Assembly: GCA_947497675.1 (NCBI GenBank)
Contig: CANMHY010000001.1
Location: 1-22,408, forward strand
DNA length: 22,408 nt
Origin: Alphaproteobacteria bacterium
Lineage (GTDB): Bacteria > Pseudomonadota > Alphaproteobacteria > 16-39-46
Direction: 5' to 3'
The notes below the pieces were generated by a model. The model was not told the origin of the DNA and searched no databases. It saw only the letters and a program-made list of their open reading frames with translations. The translations under genes and the position numbers were made by a program. This document shows, one piece after another, positions 1 through 8,442 of the stretch; the stretch's first letter is position 1; each line of letters begins with the position of its first letter.

Positions 1-44
1 TATTATAATTCAACAGGTTATTTATTTAATTTTTCACTATTTTT

Positions 45-539
45 CTAAAAATACCTCTTTTTTACTGAATTTGGACAAAGATGGGTATAAATATATCTGG
101 TCTCTCCTTGTTTTTCAATCTCTTTCAAAAGATCCAGAAAGCCTTTAAAAAAAGGAAGAATATCACCGTCATGGATATGCTTTAAAAGAAGTCCCATACT
201 TCCAAACCAAATGTATTTTTTAAACTCTTCATCTGTTGCTTGGCTCAGATCAATGAGAGGATATGGCGCATGAAGAGTTTCTTTGGCGAGCATTTTTTCT
301 TCGGGCGCAAAAAGATCAAAAAAATCCATGGAATATGGATATTCTTTTTTTCCGGTATACAAGACAAGAGGAAGTACAAAAGGAAGTGTCCGTGACTTGG
401 TCCTCTTTAAATGGTCCTCCATAATGGCCATGACGTACTTGAGCATTCGAAACGGAAGAAAAGGTTGTGGCGTTGACGCATGTTCAACCAGAAGATAAAT
501 AAATCCTGGTTTTCCATTGAAATTGAACGAGAAAAGCAT
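45..539 (-). pseudogene. Rpn-family recombination-promoting nuclease/putative transposase, truncated remnant
   Basis: The 164-residue reading frame matches the middle of the Rpn (YhgA-like, PD-(D/E)XK) family. Near residues 15-32 it has the family's hydrophobic strand followed by VEHASTPQPFLPFR, where relatives usually read L(I/V)EHQSTP with a run to a pair of conserved prolines and arginines. Full family members are about 300 residues. This one lacks roughly the first 60 residues: the frame extends upstream only to a stop near 576-578 without recognisable Rpn sequence. It also stops before the usual C-terminal half. The family Gln after EH is Ala here, which would probably damage the nuclease site. 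The neighbour upstream on the same strand is the broken cobT. I read it as a decayed fragment of a mobile-element-associated gene; the family call is fairly secure, activity is unlikely. Confidence 0.7.
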
Positions 540-597
540 AAATGAAGAATATTGAAAATACCGATGGGCACTTTTTTATTTTTTTATTAAGAGTCTT

Positions 598-1134
598 CTA
601 AATTTTTTTCTCTTCCTTAAACAGCTTTGGCAACTCCTCAAAAAGGGTTTTTCCGAGAGCATCTGAAGATTTTAGCGTTATGGCTTTTGAATAAAGCCGC
701 GTTACATCATGCCCAATCCCAATTGCAAACAGGTGAAGATGAGATGCATGATTTAACGTCTTAAGAACACTTTTAAGGTGCTTTTCTAAATACCCTGGAG
801 GATTATGAGAAAGCGTCATGTCATCAATGCTCGCCCCATCGGAAATCATCATCAAAATCTTACGGCGTTCCTCTGTTTTGAAGAGTCTTTGAGCTGCCCA
901 TAACAGCGCTTCGCCATCAATATTTTCTTTTAAAATTCCCTCTTTCAGCATAACCCCTAAGGAGAGACGTGCACGCGCCCAAGGCGTCTCGAAAGATTTA
1001 TAGATGATGTGACGCGTCTCATTGAGTCTTCCAGGACAAGGGGGCTTTCCTTTCTGAATCCACTCTTGAAAACTTCTCCCCCCCCCTGCCAAGCTGTCGT
1101 TGTGAACCCCAAAATTTCTAATTTCACACCACAT
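598..1134 (-). pseudogene. cobT: CobT-like protein, C-terminal VWA part (frameshifted away from its N-terminal half)
   Basis: From about residue 18 onward this frame is a clear CobT C-terminus: [17 protein letters not shown], then [24 protein letters not shown], then RRKILMMISDGA and AIGIGHDVTR, all hallmarks of the CobT VWA domain (split here for length). The first ~18 residues, before the G9 run (C9 on the plus strand, 1078-1086), are out of frame and not homologous. The real continuation upstream lies in a third frame between about 1087 and 1190, readable as [19 protein letters not shown] and then [15 protein letters not shown]. So the domain is all present but in three frames. The product would be the VWA subunit paired with the AAA+ protein CobS; CobS is not in this window, and no other cobalamin genes are seen. 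Confidence 0.75.
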
Positions 1135-1165
1135 CTCTCAAGGGTTTGCGCTAAAAAAGAAGCAC

Positions 1166-2275
1166 TTAGGGCAGCGAGCGTAATAGGACGCCCCGCATGG
1201 ATCCAGAATTGTCGACAAGCACAGTCACAGCTGTTCCTAAAGAATCATCCGGAACAATTGATTTATAGATATATCGAAAGGTCGGATCTATGATTTTTTG
1301 GGAGAGTCTGGAACCATTGAGATAGCCTTCTTCTTCATCAAATTTCCACTGAATGGGACTTTGTGTTTTTAAAAATCGGTAGAGCTTTTGAGCTAAAGGA
1401 TTGATCTGTTCTTTAAAAAGCATGGATTTTGATTCAAGCTCATGGCATAAGGCCTCACGCTCTTCACGCGACGTTAACCGAGACGCTTCTATAATTTCGT
1501 CATATTTTTTTGTGAATATTTTATAAGCCTCTTCTAATACTTCTGCATCCTTCATCAGAGAGGCCTCTTTAATCACCTTACCAATCGTTTTTTTTCTCTG
1601 TTGGGATAGAGAAGAGAATGCTGTTGATTCACTTTCTTTTTTGAGAAGATCTTCTTTGGACGCAGGAATAATCTTTTCCGTCTCAGAAGGATTTTCAAAA
1701 GGAGGAGGCTCTTGGTTAGAATTTTGAAAAAACGTTTCAGAGGATTTTTTTTTCGTCTTTACTTTTCGCGGACGCGCCCCAATAAATTTCAAAGAAGACT
1801 CAAAAAAAAGAGCCTGATCTTCCAGTGAATCCTTTAATTTTTTTAACCAAGAAACCTGACGGCTGGTAAGTTTTTTTGGAGGATTTCCCTCATTTTCAAG
1901 AAAAGAGATTATTTTAAAATAAAGATCTCTTAACTTATCTTCTTGAATTTTTAAGTTTGTCTCCTGAAATATCTTCAGAGAAATGCGTGTTCCTCGATAG
2001 AAGTCGCTTCCCAAAAAATGATATCGAAAACGTTCCAAAGCCTCTAGAAAGAACATCTCATCTAAAGATAAATCATAGGATTGAAACACTTCCCTCAAAA
2101 AATTTGAACTGTGAAACCGATGAGAAAAAGCTGCATCATTCAGCGCTCCATGTCTGGCTGAAGTGTCATCCGCACCTAACAAACCTTGAGAGGGACTAAA
2201 TGTTTTATCATGAGAGAGGGCCCGTGTTGCAGATAAGATATAGCGATGATTTTCATCACTTTTCAGAGTCTGCAT
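1166..2275 (-). pseudogene. cobT: CobT-like cobaltochelatase subunit, N-terminal and middle part
   Basis: The 369-residue frame starts at an ATG overlapping the last 20 bases of der and begins with a CobT-like N-terminus (YILSATRALSHDK), followed by the charged low-complexity linker typical of CobT (about residues 165-235) and the start of the VWA domain with an intact MIDAS motif, DNSGSM, near residue 358. It then leaves frame at the G4 run after CGG (C4 on the plus strand, 1191-1194): one extra G there would give MRGRPITLA as in relatives; instead the frame ends eight residues later. No Shine-Dalgarno sequence is visible, so translation may be coupled to der. In CobNST the protein helps insert cobalt; orphan CobS/CobT pairs also occur in organisms without B12 synthesis, with unknown role. 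The break is either a real pseudogene or two base-calling errors. Confidence 0.75.
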
Positions 2276-3647
2276 AAGGATTTATAGATGTTTTAAAATT
2301 TAAGCGCAAAGGAACTCCCTCAAAATGAAAGGTCTCTCTTAAGCTATTAAGGAGATACCTTTTATAGGAATCTGGCCAAACTTCTTCTGGCCTATTTGAA
2401 AACGCTAAAAATGTTGGAGGCCTGCTCTTTATTTGGGTAACATATCTAATTTTACAAGGGCGACCTTGCATTAAGGGAGGAGGATGCTGCCCCAGAACAT
2501 ATTCAAGCCAACGATTTAAATCAGCCGTTCCAAGACGCTTATTCCAAAGAGGATAGAGATCGAGCACTGCTTTTAAGACGTCTTGTATATGAGTTTTCTT
2601 GAGAGCCGACATCGGAACACACACAATACCTCTCACTTGAGGAAGGACATACTTTACGTTTTCTTTAATTTCTTTCAAATGAGCTTTTGGATCTTTCACT
2701 AAGTCCCATTTATTCAAAGCAAGAATAAGCATACGTCCTTCATCTAAAACATGGCGTGCAATGGTGAGGTCCTGTTTTTCAAGAGGAATTAATGCATCAA
2801 GCACTAAAATAACACCCTGGGACAGACGAATCGCCTCAAGTGTATCTTTGGTTGAGAGTCGTTCGAGCGACTCTACAACACGTGCTTTTCTCCGAAGCCC
2901 TGCTGTATCAATCAAACGAAAATCACGCCCCTCAAAAGAGAATGGAACGGCAATAGCATCGCGCGTAAGCCCGGCCTCTTCTCCTGTTAAAAGACGATCA
3001 TCTCCCAAAAGTGCATTTATAAAAGTTGATTTCCCCGCATTTGGTCTTCCCACAATGGCAAGATCAATAATTGCTGTCTCATCATCTTTTTTAAAACCTT
3101 TAATGGCACGCTCTTTTCGAGCCCCCTTCCCTCTTTGAAAGTCATTTTCAGAGGGCGCATATTTTTTAAGTTCCTCATAAAGCTCCAAGAGTCCAAGTCC
3201 ATGCGCCGCTGAAAGTAAAATAGGATCACCAAACCCCAATGAAAAAAAATCATAGGCATTCAAACGCTCTTTTGAATTTTCACTTTTATTCGCAATAAGC
3301 AGAACAGGCTTATTTTGAGTTCGAATCCATCTTCCCATCTGCACATCAAGAGGCGTCAGACCTTCTTTAACATCAATGACAAATAAAAGGATATCAGCAT
3401 AACTCAAGGCTTTCAAACTTTGAGACCACATACGTGCTGCAAGAGTTCCTGTCTTTTCATCCTCAAAACCTGCCGTATCAATGACCTTAAAGGTTATATC
3501 TCCAAGCTTACCGTTTCCCTCCTGCCAATCACGTGTCAGTCCTGGCGTTTTATCAACAAGCGCCTGCGAAGATCCAACCAGTCGATTAAAGAGGGTAGAT
3601 TTTCCAACATTTGGCCTTCCAATGAGGGCAATCGTAAGATCTGACAT
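2256..3647 (-). CDS. der: ribosome assembly GTPase Der (EngA)
   Basis: 463 residues, the usual length. It has two tandem GTPase domains: the first with GRPNVGKST at 10-18, DTAG near 58 and NKSE near 120; the second with GRPNAGKST near 200, DTAGLRRK near 248 and NKWD near 313. A C-terminal KH-like domain follows (IRYVTQIKSRPPTFLAF), the Der-specific RNA-binding part. Der acts in the cytoplasm in maturation of the 50S ribosomal subunit. The start ATG lies 17 bases after the end of the BamB-like gene with only a weak purine-rich ribosome site, so it is probably cotranscribed and partly coupled. The TPR-BamB-Der order is the one known from many proteobacteria, including E. coli yfgM-bamB-der. Nothing is broken in it. 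Confidence 0.97.
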   Translation of the reverse strand: MSDLTIALIGRPNVGKSTLFNRLVGSSQALVDKTPGLTRDWQEGNGKLGDITFKVIDTAGFEDEKTGTLAARMWSQSLKALSYADILLFVIDVKEGLTPLDVQMGRWIRTQNKPVLLIANKSENSKERLNAYDFFSLGFGDPILLSAAHGLGLLELYEELKKYAPSENDFQRGKGARKERAIKGFKKDDETAIIDLAIVGRPNAGKSTFINALLGDDRLLTGEEAGLTRDAIAVPFSFEGRDFRLIDTAGLRRKARVVESLERLSTKDTLEAIRLSQGVILVLDALIPLEKQDLTIARHVLDEGRMLILALNKWDLVKDPKAHLKEIKENVKYVLPQVRGIVCVPMSALKKTHIQDVLKAVLDLYPLWNKRLGTADLNRWLEYVLGQHPPPLMQGRPCKIRYVTQIKSRPPTFLAFSNRPEEVWPDSYKRYLLNSLRETFHFEGVPLRLNFKTSINPYADSEK

Positions 3648-3664
3648 TCTTTCTCAATTCTTTT

Positions 3665-5038
3665 TTAACGAAGGACTTTTATATACCCATTATCTGTCAC
3701 AAAGATGAGTGCTTTATTCGCAACAATAGGAGGAATCAAGACTTTTTCCCCAGATTGAATAACGCCTATAAGATCTCCTGTTTGGGGAGAGATTTGGAGC
3801 GTTTCATGATTTGATCCTGTCACTAAAAGCAAATCTTGTGTCAAAAGAGGTCCAATCCAGTGAATTTGCGGTTTGGTGGGTTTTTCGTCCATTTCATGTT
3901 CAGGAACTGGAATAAAATCTGACAGAACCTTTACCCATTTAATTTTACCCGTTATTTTTTCAAGACAGATTAAATCTCCTTGCGAAGAAACAACAAATAG
4001 AAAATCACCGGCAACTGCAGGGGCAGAAATACCTCCAATTTCTTGCTCCCAGAGACGCTCTCCCGTTTCGAGATTGAGGGCAACCATGCGTCCTGAATGG
4101 CTTATAGCATAAACTTGTTGATCATCGATAACTGGATGGGCACGAATATGAGCAAGCCCCTTAAGCCCTTCCGTTTGTCTCAAAGAAACGAGGTTATCTG
4201 ACCAAAGAACCTCTCCAGTTTCTGCACGCAATCCCACAATTTCTCCAGAAGAGTAAGGGGCCACTACAATTCCATCACGCACCGCAGGACTTGCAGATCC
4301 TAAAATACCAGCGATTTCTGTTGCTCCAGCATGAGACCAAATCTTTTCTCCCGTCTTTCCATCAAGGGTTTCCAGTGTATTATTAAGCGTTAGAACAAAT
4401 ACTTTTCCATCAGAAACTGTTGGCGCTGCACGTGTCGGATAATGAAGAGATGTCCGCCATATTTCTTGACCACTCTCAAAATTCAGAGCCACCACATCTC
4501 CTATGGCTGTCGTTACGAAAATTGTATCGTTTTCGAAAGAAATTCCACCCCCCAAAGAAATTCCTGTCCAATCAGACTCAGACACATCTACATCCCAGAT
4601 TAAACTTCCTGTTTCAAAATCAAAACAAGACACAACGTAGCTGGTGTCCATGGTATAAATGCGACCTTTTGCAACAATTGGATCCACAATTAAGCGCTCA
4701 CTGCTGCTTGATCCAGACCCAATACTCCGTGACCAATCTAATTCAAGAGATTGAGGGAGTTCTAGGGGAGGCATTAAATTATAAGCATTTCCTCCGATTT
4801 GAGACCACTCCTGGTTTATCTCAGCTTTAGGAATTTCAATTGCAACATCTTTAAGAGCAGGATCAGACTTAAGTCCACTCTCAAAGGCCATGACAGAAAC
4901 TCTTTCGCCCGGTAAGGGCGGCGCAGGATCTTTTCCCATCCAGTCACAGGACGTAAAAACCGATCCTAAAAAGGCACTCAAAATGAGAGGGCTAAGCGTT
5001 TTAAAAAGAGTCGTCGTTAACTTAGAGCAATATTTCAT
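3665..5038 (-). CDS. bamB: BamB-like outer-membrane assembly lipoprotein (PQQ-type beta-propeller)
   Basis: 457 residues. The N-terminus is a lipoprotein signal: Lys-rich start, hydrophobic stretch 12-28 and a lipobox ending FTSC with the lipidated Cys at 31. The rest contains repeated propeller blades with the PQQ-repeat signature, for example ALNFESGQEIWR, ALDLETGERLWEQ-like (ALNLETGERLWEQ) and GLRAETGEVLWSDN. By family it is the periplasm-facing lipoprotein BamB that scaffolds the BAM machinery inserting beta-barrel proteins. The ATG is preceded by AAGGAA six bases upstream. The position between a YfgM-like TPR gene and der supports BamB rather than a quinoprotein dehydrogenase, as do the absence of dehydrogenase catalytic motifs and the length. 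Confidence 0.9.
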   Translation of the reverse strand: MKYCSKLTTTLFKTLSPLILSAFLGSVFTSCDWMGKDPAPPLPGERVSVMAFESGLKSDPALKDVAIEIPKAEINQEWSQIGGNAYNLMPPLELPQSLELDWSRSIGSGSSSSERLIVDPIVAKGRIYTMDTSYVVSCFDFETGSLIWDVDVSESDWTGISLGGGISFENDTIFVTTAIGDVVALNFESGQEIWRTSLHYPTRAAPTVSDGKVFVLTLNNTLETLDGKTGEKIWSHAGATEIAGILGSASPAVRDGIVVAPYSSGEIVGLRAETGEVLWSDNLVSLRQTEGLKGLAHIRAHPVIDDQQVYAISHSGRMVALNLETGERLWEQEIGGISAPAVAGDFLFVVSSQGDLICLEKITGKIKWVKVLSDFIPVPEHEMDEKPTKPQIHWIGPLLTQDLLLVTGSNHETLQISPQTGDLIGVIQSGEKVLIPPIVANKALIFVTDNGYIKVLR

Positions 5039-5098
5039 AAAAATTCCTTTGATCTGCGCTTTATTTTTCCGTAATTTCTGACCTAAATTATAAATTAC

Positions 5099-5138
5099 AA
5101 AGACCCCCTTTAAAGATTAAAGTGCACTTGAGGTCTTT
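5099..5138. other. hairpin between the TPR and bamB genes
   Basis: AAAGACCCC at 5099-5107 pairs with GAGGTCTTT at 5130-5138 (nine positions, one G-U in the RNA), with a 22-base loop that itself holds AT-rich pairs. It lies in the 110-base gap between the TPR gene and bamB. On the minus strand, the direction of these genes, no clean T-run follows, so it looks more like a processing or attenuation stem than a full terminator. Confidence 0.35.
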
Positions 5139-5148
5139 TAAGTTTAAT

Positions 5149-5844
5149 TCATGTCACCTCTTCGGTTTGAGGAGATTTCTGCGTCTCTTTTGACTTTAGA
5201 AACATCATCATTCTTAAAGCACGATGACGAACGCCATGAGGCGCTTTAGGGTCTTTTAAAAGCGCTTCATAGAGTCCATAGGACTTTTCTAAATTTCCAG
5301 ATTGATATTCAAAGGAAGCGCGCACCTCTTGTACCAAAAAAGAAGATGCCATTTTCTTTTCTTTTAAAAGCGACTCAAGTCTTTCTTTTAAAAAAGACAT
5401 GTCTTTTGACTCAACATCCAACAGAAGCAACTTCATAACGCCAATTCTCCGAAGAGATTTTGGCGTTTTTGAAAAAGAAACTAAATCTTCCAGAAACTTG
5501 CGACTTCCTTGAACGCCCTCAACACCCTCTTTTTGAAGGCTTCTGAGAGACCCAAGAGAAAGCTCTGAGAGCGCTTTAAATCCATTAACACCTAAAGCAA
5601 TCACGCCTTGAAAAGTTTCCTGAGCTTCTTTCAGCTGACCCAACTCTTCAAACTTCAAACCCTGCGCATAGAAAGCCGACGCTTTTTTAGTTTCTGTCTC
5701 TTCGTGCTCTTTCCAAAAAGCATACATCCCTGTACCAATAATAACACACCCTAAGAAGATATAGACAAAAATGCTGAAACGGCTCCAAAGATTCAATAAT
5801 TTCTCATGTTGAACTTCTTCTACAACTTCATCAATAAGATCCAC
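5149..5844 (-). CDS. YfgM-like tetratricopeptide-repeat inner-membrane protein
   Basis: 231 residues. A short acidic cytoplasmic N-terminus is followed by a single transmembrane segment at about 23-44 and a periplasmic helical TPR-like region (ASAFYAQGLKFEELGQLKEAQETF). This is the layout of YfgM/ancillary SecYEG translocon proteins, and the gene order TPR-bamB-der agrees. The start codon is GTG (5842-5844), chosen because AAGGGG lies seven bases upstream and the N-terminus matches the family pattern of a short acidic leader before the membrane span. Known homologues sit beside the Sec translocon and periplasmic chaperones; the exact role here is inferred from that. It should be the first gene of the minus-strand operon. 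Confidence 0.85.
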   Translation of the reverse strand: MDLIDEVVEEVQHEKLLNLWSRFSIFVYIFLGCVIIGTGMYAFWKEHEETETKKASAFYAQGLKFEELGQLKEAQETFQGVIALGVNGFKALSELSLGSLRSLQKEGVEGVQGSRKFLEDLVSFSKTPKSLRRIGVMKLLLLDVESKDMSFLKERLESLLKEKKMASSFLVQEVRASFEYQSGNLEKSYGLYEALLKDPKAPHGVRHRALRMMMFLKSKETQKSPQTEEVT

Positions 5845-6005
5845 AGAATTTCCCCTTATGTTTACATGAACTCTTACATAAATCTGGCATTATTTACTCT
5901 TTTTGTCCAAAGATAAAAAGAAGCGCCAACTTTATATCGCTCTTTCGGAATCTTAGCCTATATAAAACTTTCTCTCTACCGTAAACTAAAAAAAGTAATT
6001 ATCTC

Positions 6006-6034
6006 TTTAAAAAAAAAACAACAACGCGTATACT
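6006..6034 (+). promoter_or_regulatory. possible sigma70 promoter in the ompA-like upstream region
   Basis: TTTAAA (6006-6011), a 17-base spacer and TATACT (6029-6034). The -10 is close to consensus, the -35 weak (4 of 6). It would start a transcript near 6041, leaving a leader of about 230 bases before the lipoprotein gene. The stretch 5845-6272 holds no coding sequence that I can support. Confidence 0.4.
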
Positions 6035-6169
6035 ATCAAGATCGAGACTAAGTAGAGTCTTTTTGGGAAGAAAGGATGAAATCTTCTATGTGAGAGATTT
6101 TAAAGCCTTTTAATTCTTACAAAAGATTAAAGAAAAATTAACAATGCGCTTTATAAAAAGCTAAAGTAA

Positions 6170-6214
6170 GGGACCCTTCCTATTAAGGCTTGAGGTCCCA
6201 AGGTTTATTTTTTT
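6170..6214 (+). other. terminator-like hairpin in the leader of the OmpA-family gene
   Basis: GGGACC (6170-6175) pairs with GGTCCC (6194-6199), and an inner CTT (6176-6178) can pair with AAG (6185-6187). Four bases later there is a T-rich run (6204-6214, seven consecutive Ts at the end). The stem is short and the T-run displaced, so this may be a weak terminator or attenuator about 60 bases before the start codon, or the 3' end of a small RNA begun near 6041. Confidence 0.3.
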
Positions 6215-6272
6215 GAAGCATCGATGACTATCTCTCTCATGTGAGAAAAACCATAAACAGGAGAACCCTAAA

Positions 6273-7091
6273 ATGATTTCAAAAAATGCTTTTATAGCTG
6301 CTTTATGTTCAACAACTCTTCTTGCAGGTGCTTGTACACCAGCTCTAGATACCCTAAAAAATACAACTCCTACGGGCGGAGATGCGTTTACCCAAGCTCT
6401 CGCAGAGGATTATAAAACTCTTGCCGAGGAAGATAGAGACGATGCATCTTATGTTCAAGCGGAACAGTTTGCACGTAAAGGTCTCGGAGCTTCTGGAGGG
6501 GAGATGGTTCCTCCAATTGAGCCCTTCAAGACAAACGTGCCCCCTGAATATTTACAAGAGCTTTCCGAAGCACGCGCTGTTATAAATGGCCTTTTTGCGC
6601 AACGGATCGACTTAAAACATCCAAATGAGATGGCCGCTCTTCAGGTTAATTTTGATTGCTGGGTTTCTGAGCTTGCGAACAACAATGCAGAAGCAGCTTT
6701 AACATGTAAGACAAACTGTATGAATGATTTAAATCAAATTCATGCTTCCTTACAATCTTCACAACCAGAATTGTTTATTTCTTTCTTTAATTCTGGTGGA
6801 ACGAGCCTTGATTCTGCAGGACTCAATATCTTACAAGCTGCGGCACAAGCCTTTGAAAAATCTAATGGAACAAAGCAAGTTTTGGTTCTTGGTTATACAG
6901 ATCTTACAGGAACCTCAGCCGCCAACATCCACATTTCACAAGAGCGTGCAAATGCTGGAAGGAATGCTTTAATTCAACTTGGCGTTCCAGCCGCTGCGAT
7001 TCTTGCTCTTGGTCAAGGCGATAGCAATCCTCTCGTTGCAACCACGAGTGCCAATCGCGAAAATCGTCGCATAGAAGTTATCCTCCGTTAA
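6273..7091 (+). CDS. OmpA-family lipoprotein
   Basis: 272 residues. The N-terminus is a signal peptide ending LLAGAC, with the likely lipidated Cys at 21 (the -3 residue is Ala rather than Leu, slightly atypical). The C-terminal ~100 residues form an OmpA/MotB-like peptidoglycan-binding domain: GYTDLTG near 210 in place of the usual GHTDxxG, SQERANAGRNALIQLGV, GQGDSNPL and the final NRENRRIEVIL. A central segment contains FDCWVSEL plus three more cysteines (residues about 128-150), like other alphaproteobacterial OmpA lipoproteins that have a DCW motif. The role is most likely tethering the outer membrane to peptidoglycan. The start is supported by AGGAGA eight bases upstream. It is monocistronic, ending in a strong terminator. 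Confidence 0.88.
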   Translation: MISKNAFIAALCSTTLLAGACTPALDTLKNTTPTGGDAFTQALAEDYKTLAEEDRDDASYVQAEQFARKGLGASGGEMVPPIEPFKTNVPPEYLQELSEARAVINGLFAQRIDLKHPNEMAALQVNFDCWVSELANNNAEAALTCKTNCMNDLNQIHASLQSSQPELFISFFNSGGTSLDSAGLNILQAAAQAFEKSNGTKQVLVLGYTDLTGTSAANIHISQERANAGRNALIQLGVPAAAILALGQGDSNPLVATTSANRENRRIEVILR

Positions 7092-7110
7092 AGGAACTTT
7101 TATTAATTCT

Positions 7111-7147
7111 AAAAACCCTTAAGGAGTCTGTCCTTAAGGGTTTTTTT
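7111..7147 (+). terminator. strong Rho-independent terminator after the OmpA-family gene
   Basis: A perfect 15-base-pair stem: AAAAACCCTTAAGGA at 7111-7125, loop GTCTG, TCCTTAAGGGTTTTT at 7131-7145, ending in seven Ts (7141-7147). It begins 19 bases after the stop codon. Confidence 0.95.
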
Positions 7148-7177
7148 GTTGTACAGAAAAGAAAATCGTAGGCCTCT

Positions 7178-8155
7178 ATGTATCAAACCTTTCAGATTAC
7201 TGTCCCTCCTCTTGAAAAAAAAGCACGCCTCGACGCCTTCTTAGCTGAAAACATCCTTGCCCTCTCCCGTACTCGGATAAAAGCTCTCATTACCTCCGGA
7301 GAAGTTTTCTTAAAAGACACCCCAATTCTTGATGTCTCGTACTCGGTAAAAGAAGGAGATGACTTTCAAGTTCGGGTCCCCCCCGCCACAGAGGCCATTC
7401 CTCAAGCACAAGATATTCCTCTCTCCATTCTTTATGAAGATGATGACATTTTAGTGATTGATAAACCAGCTGGTCTTACGGTGCATCCAGCCCCTGGAAA
7501 TCCTGATTCTACACTTGTGAACGCTCTTTTAGCGCATTGTGGCACAAGTCTTTCTGGGATTGGAGGCGTCAAACGCCCTGGAATTGTCCACCGTCTCGAC
7601 AAAGAAACAAGCGGCCTTATGGTTGTTGCAAAAACGGATGCCGCTCATCAAGGTCTCATGCTTCAATTTAAAGAGAGGCTTCTCTCTCGAAAATACAAAG
7701 CATTTGTTTTAGGAGGACTCATTCCGCTTCATGGAATCATTGAAAAAAATATTGAACGGTCTCACAAAGATCGAAAAAAAATGACCGTTGTTAAAAAAGG
7801 GGGACGTGACGCTCGGACAGATTATAAAACACTTAAAACCTTTAAAAAGAAAGAGGCGCCCAAAATTATAGCGAGTCTGATGGACTGTAAACTCCACACA
7901 GGCCGCACTCATCAGATTCGTGTTCACTTTTCCGCGCTTCATCATCCCATTTTGGGAGATGAAACGTATGGTCATACGCCCCTAAAAAGCCCCCTTGGAC
8001 AACTCTTGGAGGGTCTCCATTGGAAACACGGGCGCCAAGCCCTTCACGCCTATGCGCTTCAATTCCTGCATCCCATCACACAAGAACCTTTAGCGTTTGA
8101 GAGTCCTTTTCCTGAAGATATGCGTCAGCTTCAATCAGCTCTCGAAAGTCTTTAG
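7178..8155 (+). CDS. rluD: RluD-type 23S rRNA pseudouridine synthase
   Basis: 325 residues, typical for RluA/RluC/RluD enzymes. An N-terminal S4 RNA-binding domain (about 16-65, RLDAFLAENI...SRTRIKALITSGEV) is followed by the catalytic domain with VIDKPAGLTVHPA near 93-105 and the signature HRLDKETSG at 138-146, in which Asp141 is the catalytic residue. RTHQIRVH is present near 245. The S4 domain and length fit RluD (sites 1911, 1915 and 1917 of helix 69) or RluC; RluD is favoured by the VHPAPGN motif and overall spacing, without certainty. It starts 30 bases after the strong terminator with a weak ribosome site, so it should have its own promoter. Confidence 0.9.
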   Translation: MYQTFQITVPPLEKKARLDAFLAENILALSRTRIKALITSGEVFLKDTPILDVSYSVKEGDDFQVRVPPATEAIPQAQDIPLSILYEDDDILVIDKPAGLTVHPAPGNPDSTLVNALLAHCGTSLSGIGGVKRPGIVHRLDKETSGLMVVAKTDAAHQGLMLQFKERLLSRKYKAFVLGGLIPLHGIIEKNIERSHKDRKKMTVVKKGGRDARTDYKTLKTFKKKEAPKIIASLMDCKLHTGRTHQIRVHFSALHHPILGDETYGHTPLKSPLGQLLEGLHWKHGRQALHAYALQFLHPITQEPLAFESPFPEDMRQLQSALESL

Positions 8156-8263
8156 CTGCGGCTTTACACTTTCAATTCTTATCTTCTCGCAAAAAAAGAG
8201 AATGAATTTACAATGGACTATTGAGGTGCGATGAATTTTAAATAATAAAAAAGGAAAAAAATC

Positions 8264-8410
8264 ATGAAAAGGAAAACCTCTCTTTTATGTCTGATTATGG
8301 GAATGGCTCTGATGGGACTCACAAATCAAACACAAGCCAGGACAGATGGAGGAGCAAGATCTCATGGACAAGAGACAGGCGAAGCTGCAACTCACAGCGA
8401 TAATCAATAG
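8264..8410 (+). CDS. 48-residue secreted peptide, unknown family
   Basis: An ATG at 8264 with AAGG ten bases upstream opens a 48-codon frame ending at TAG 8408-8410. The first 25 residues are a textbook signal peptide: MKRK, then a hydrophobic stretch (LLCLIMGMALMGL) and a likely signal-peptidase I site after QTQA. The predicted mature part is only 23 residues, Gly/His/acid-rich and polar (RTDGGARSHGQETGEA...). There is no cysteine pair, repeat or known motif in it. If the TAG were read through, ten more residues follow before the next stop (8440-8442 region). It stands alone between rluD and hipB and is followed by a 9-base-pair stem. I do not recognise the family. It could be a small secreted effector, an envelope peptide or a TA-type toxin; the signal peptide is the only strong clue. 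Confidence 0.6.
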   Translation: MKRKTSLLCLIMGMALMGLTNQTQARTDGGARSHGQETGEAATHSDNQ

Positions 8411-8442
8411 AAGGTTCTAGAAGCCGAGGCAGAAGGAAGCTA

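Noticed and set aside
2761..3138. 125-codon open frame on the plus strand inside der
   Set aside because: It is a shadow of the der coding sequence, with no recognisable product or ribosome site.
3315..3330. GAGTTCGAATCC string resembling a tRNA T-arm
   Set aside because: It lies within der and no cloverleaf can be drawn around it.
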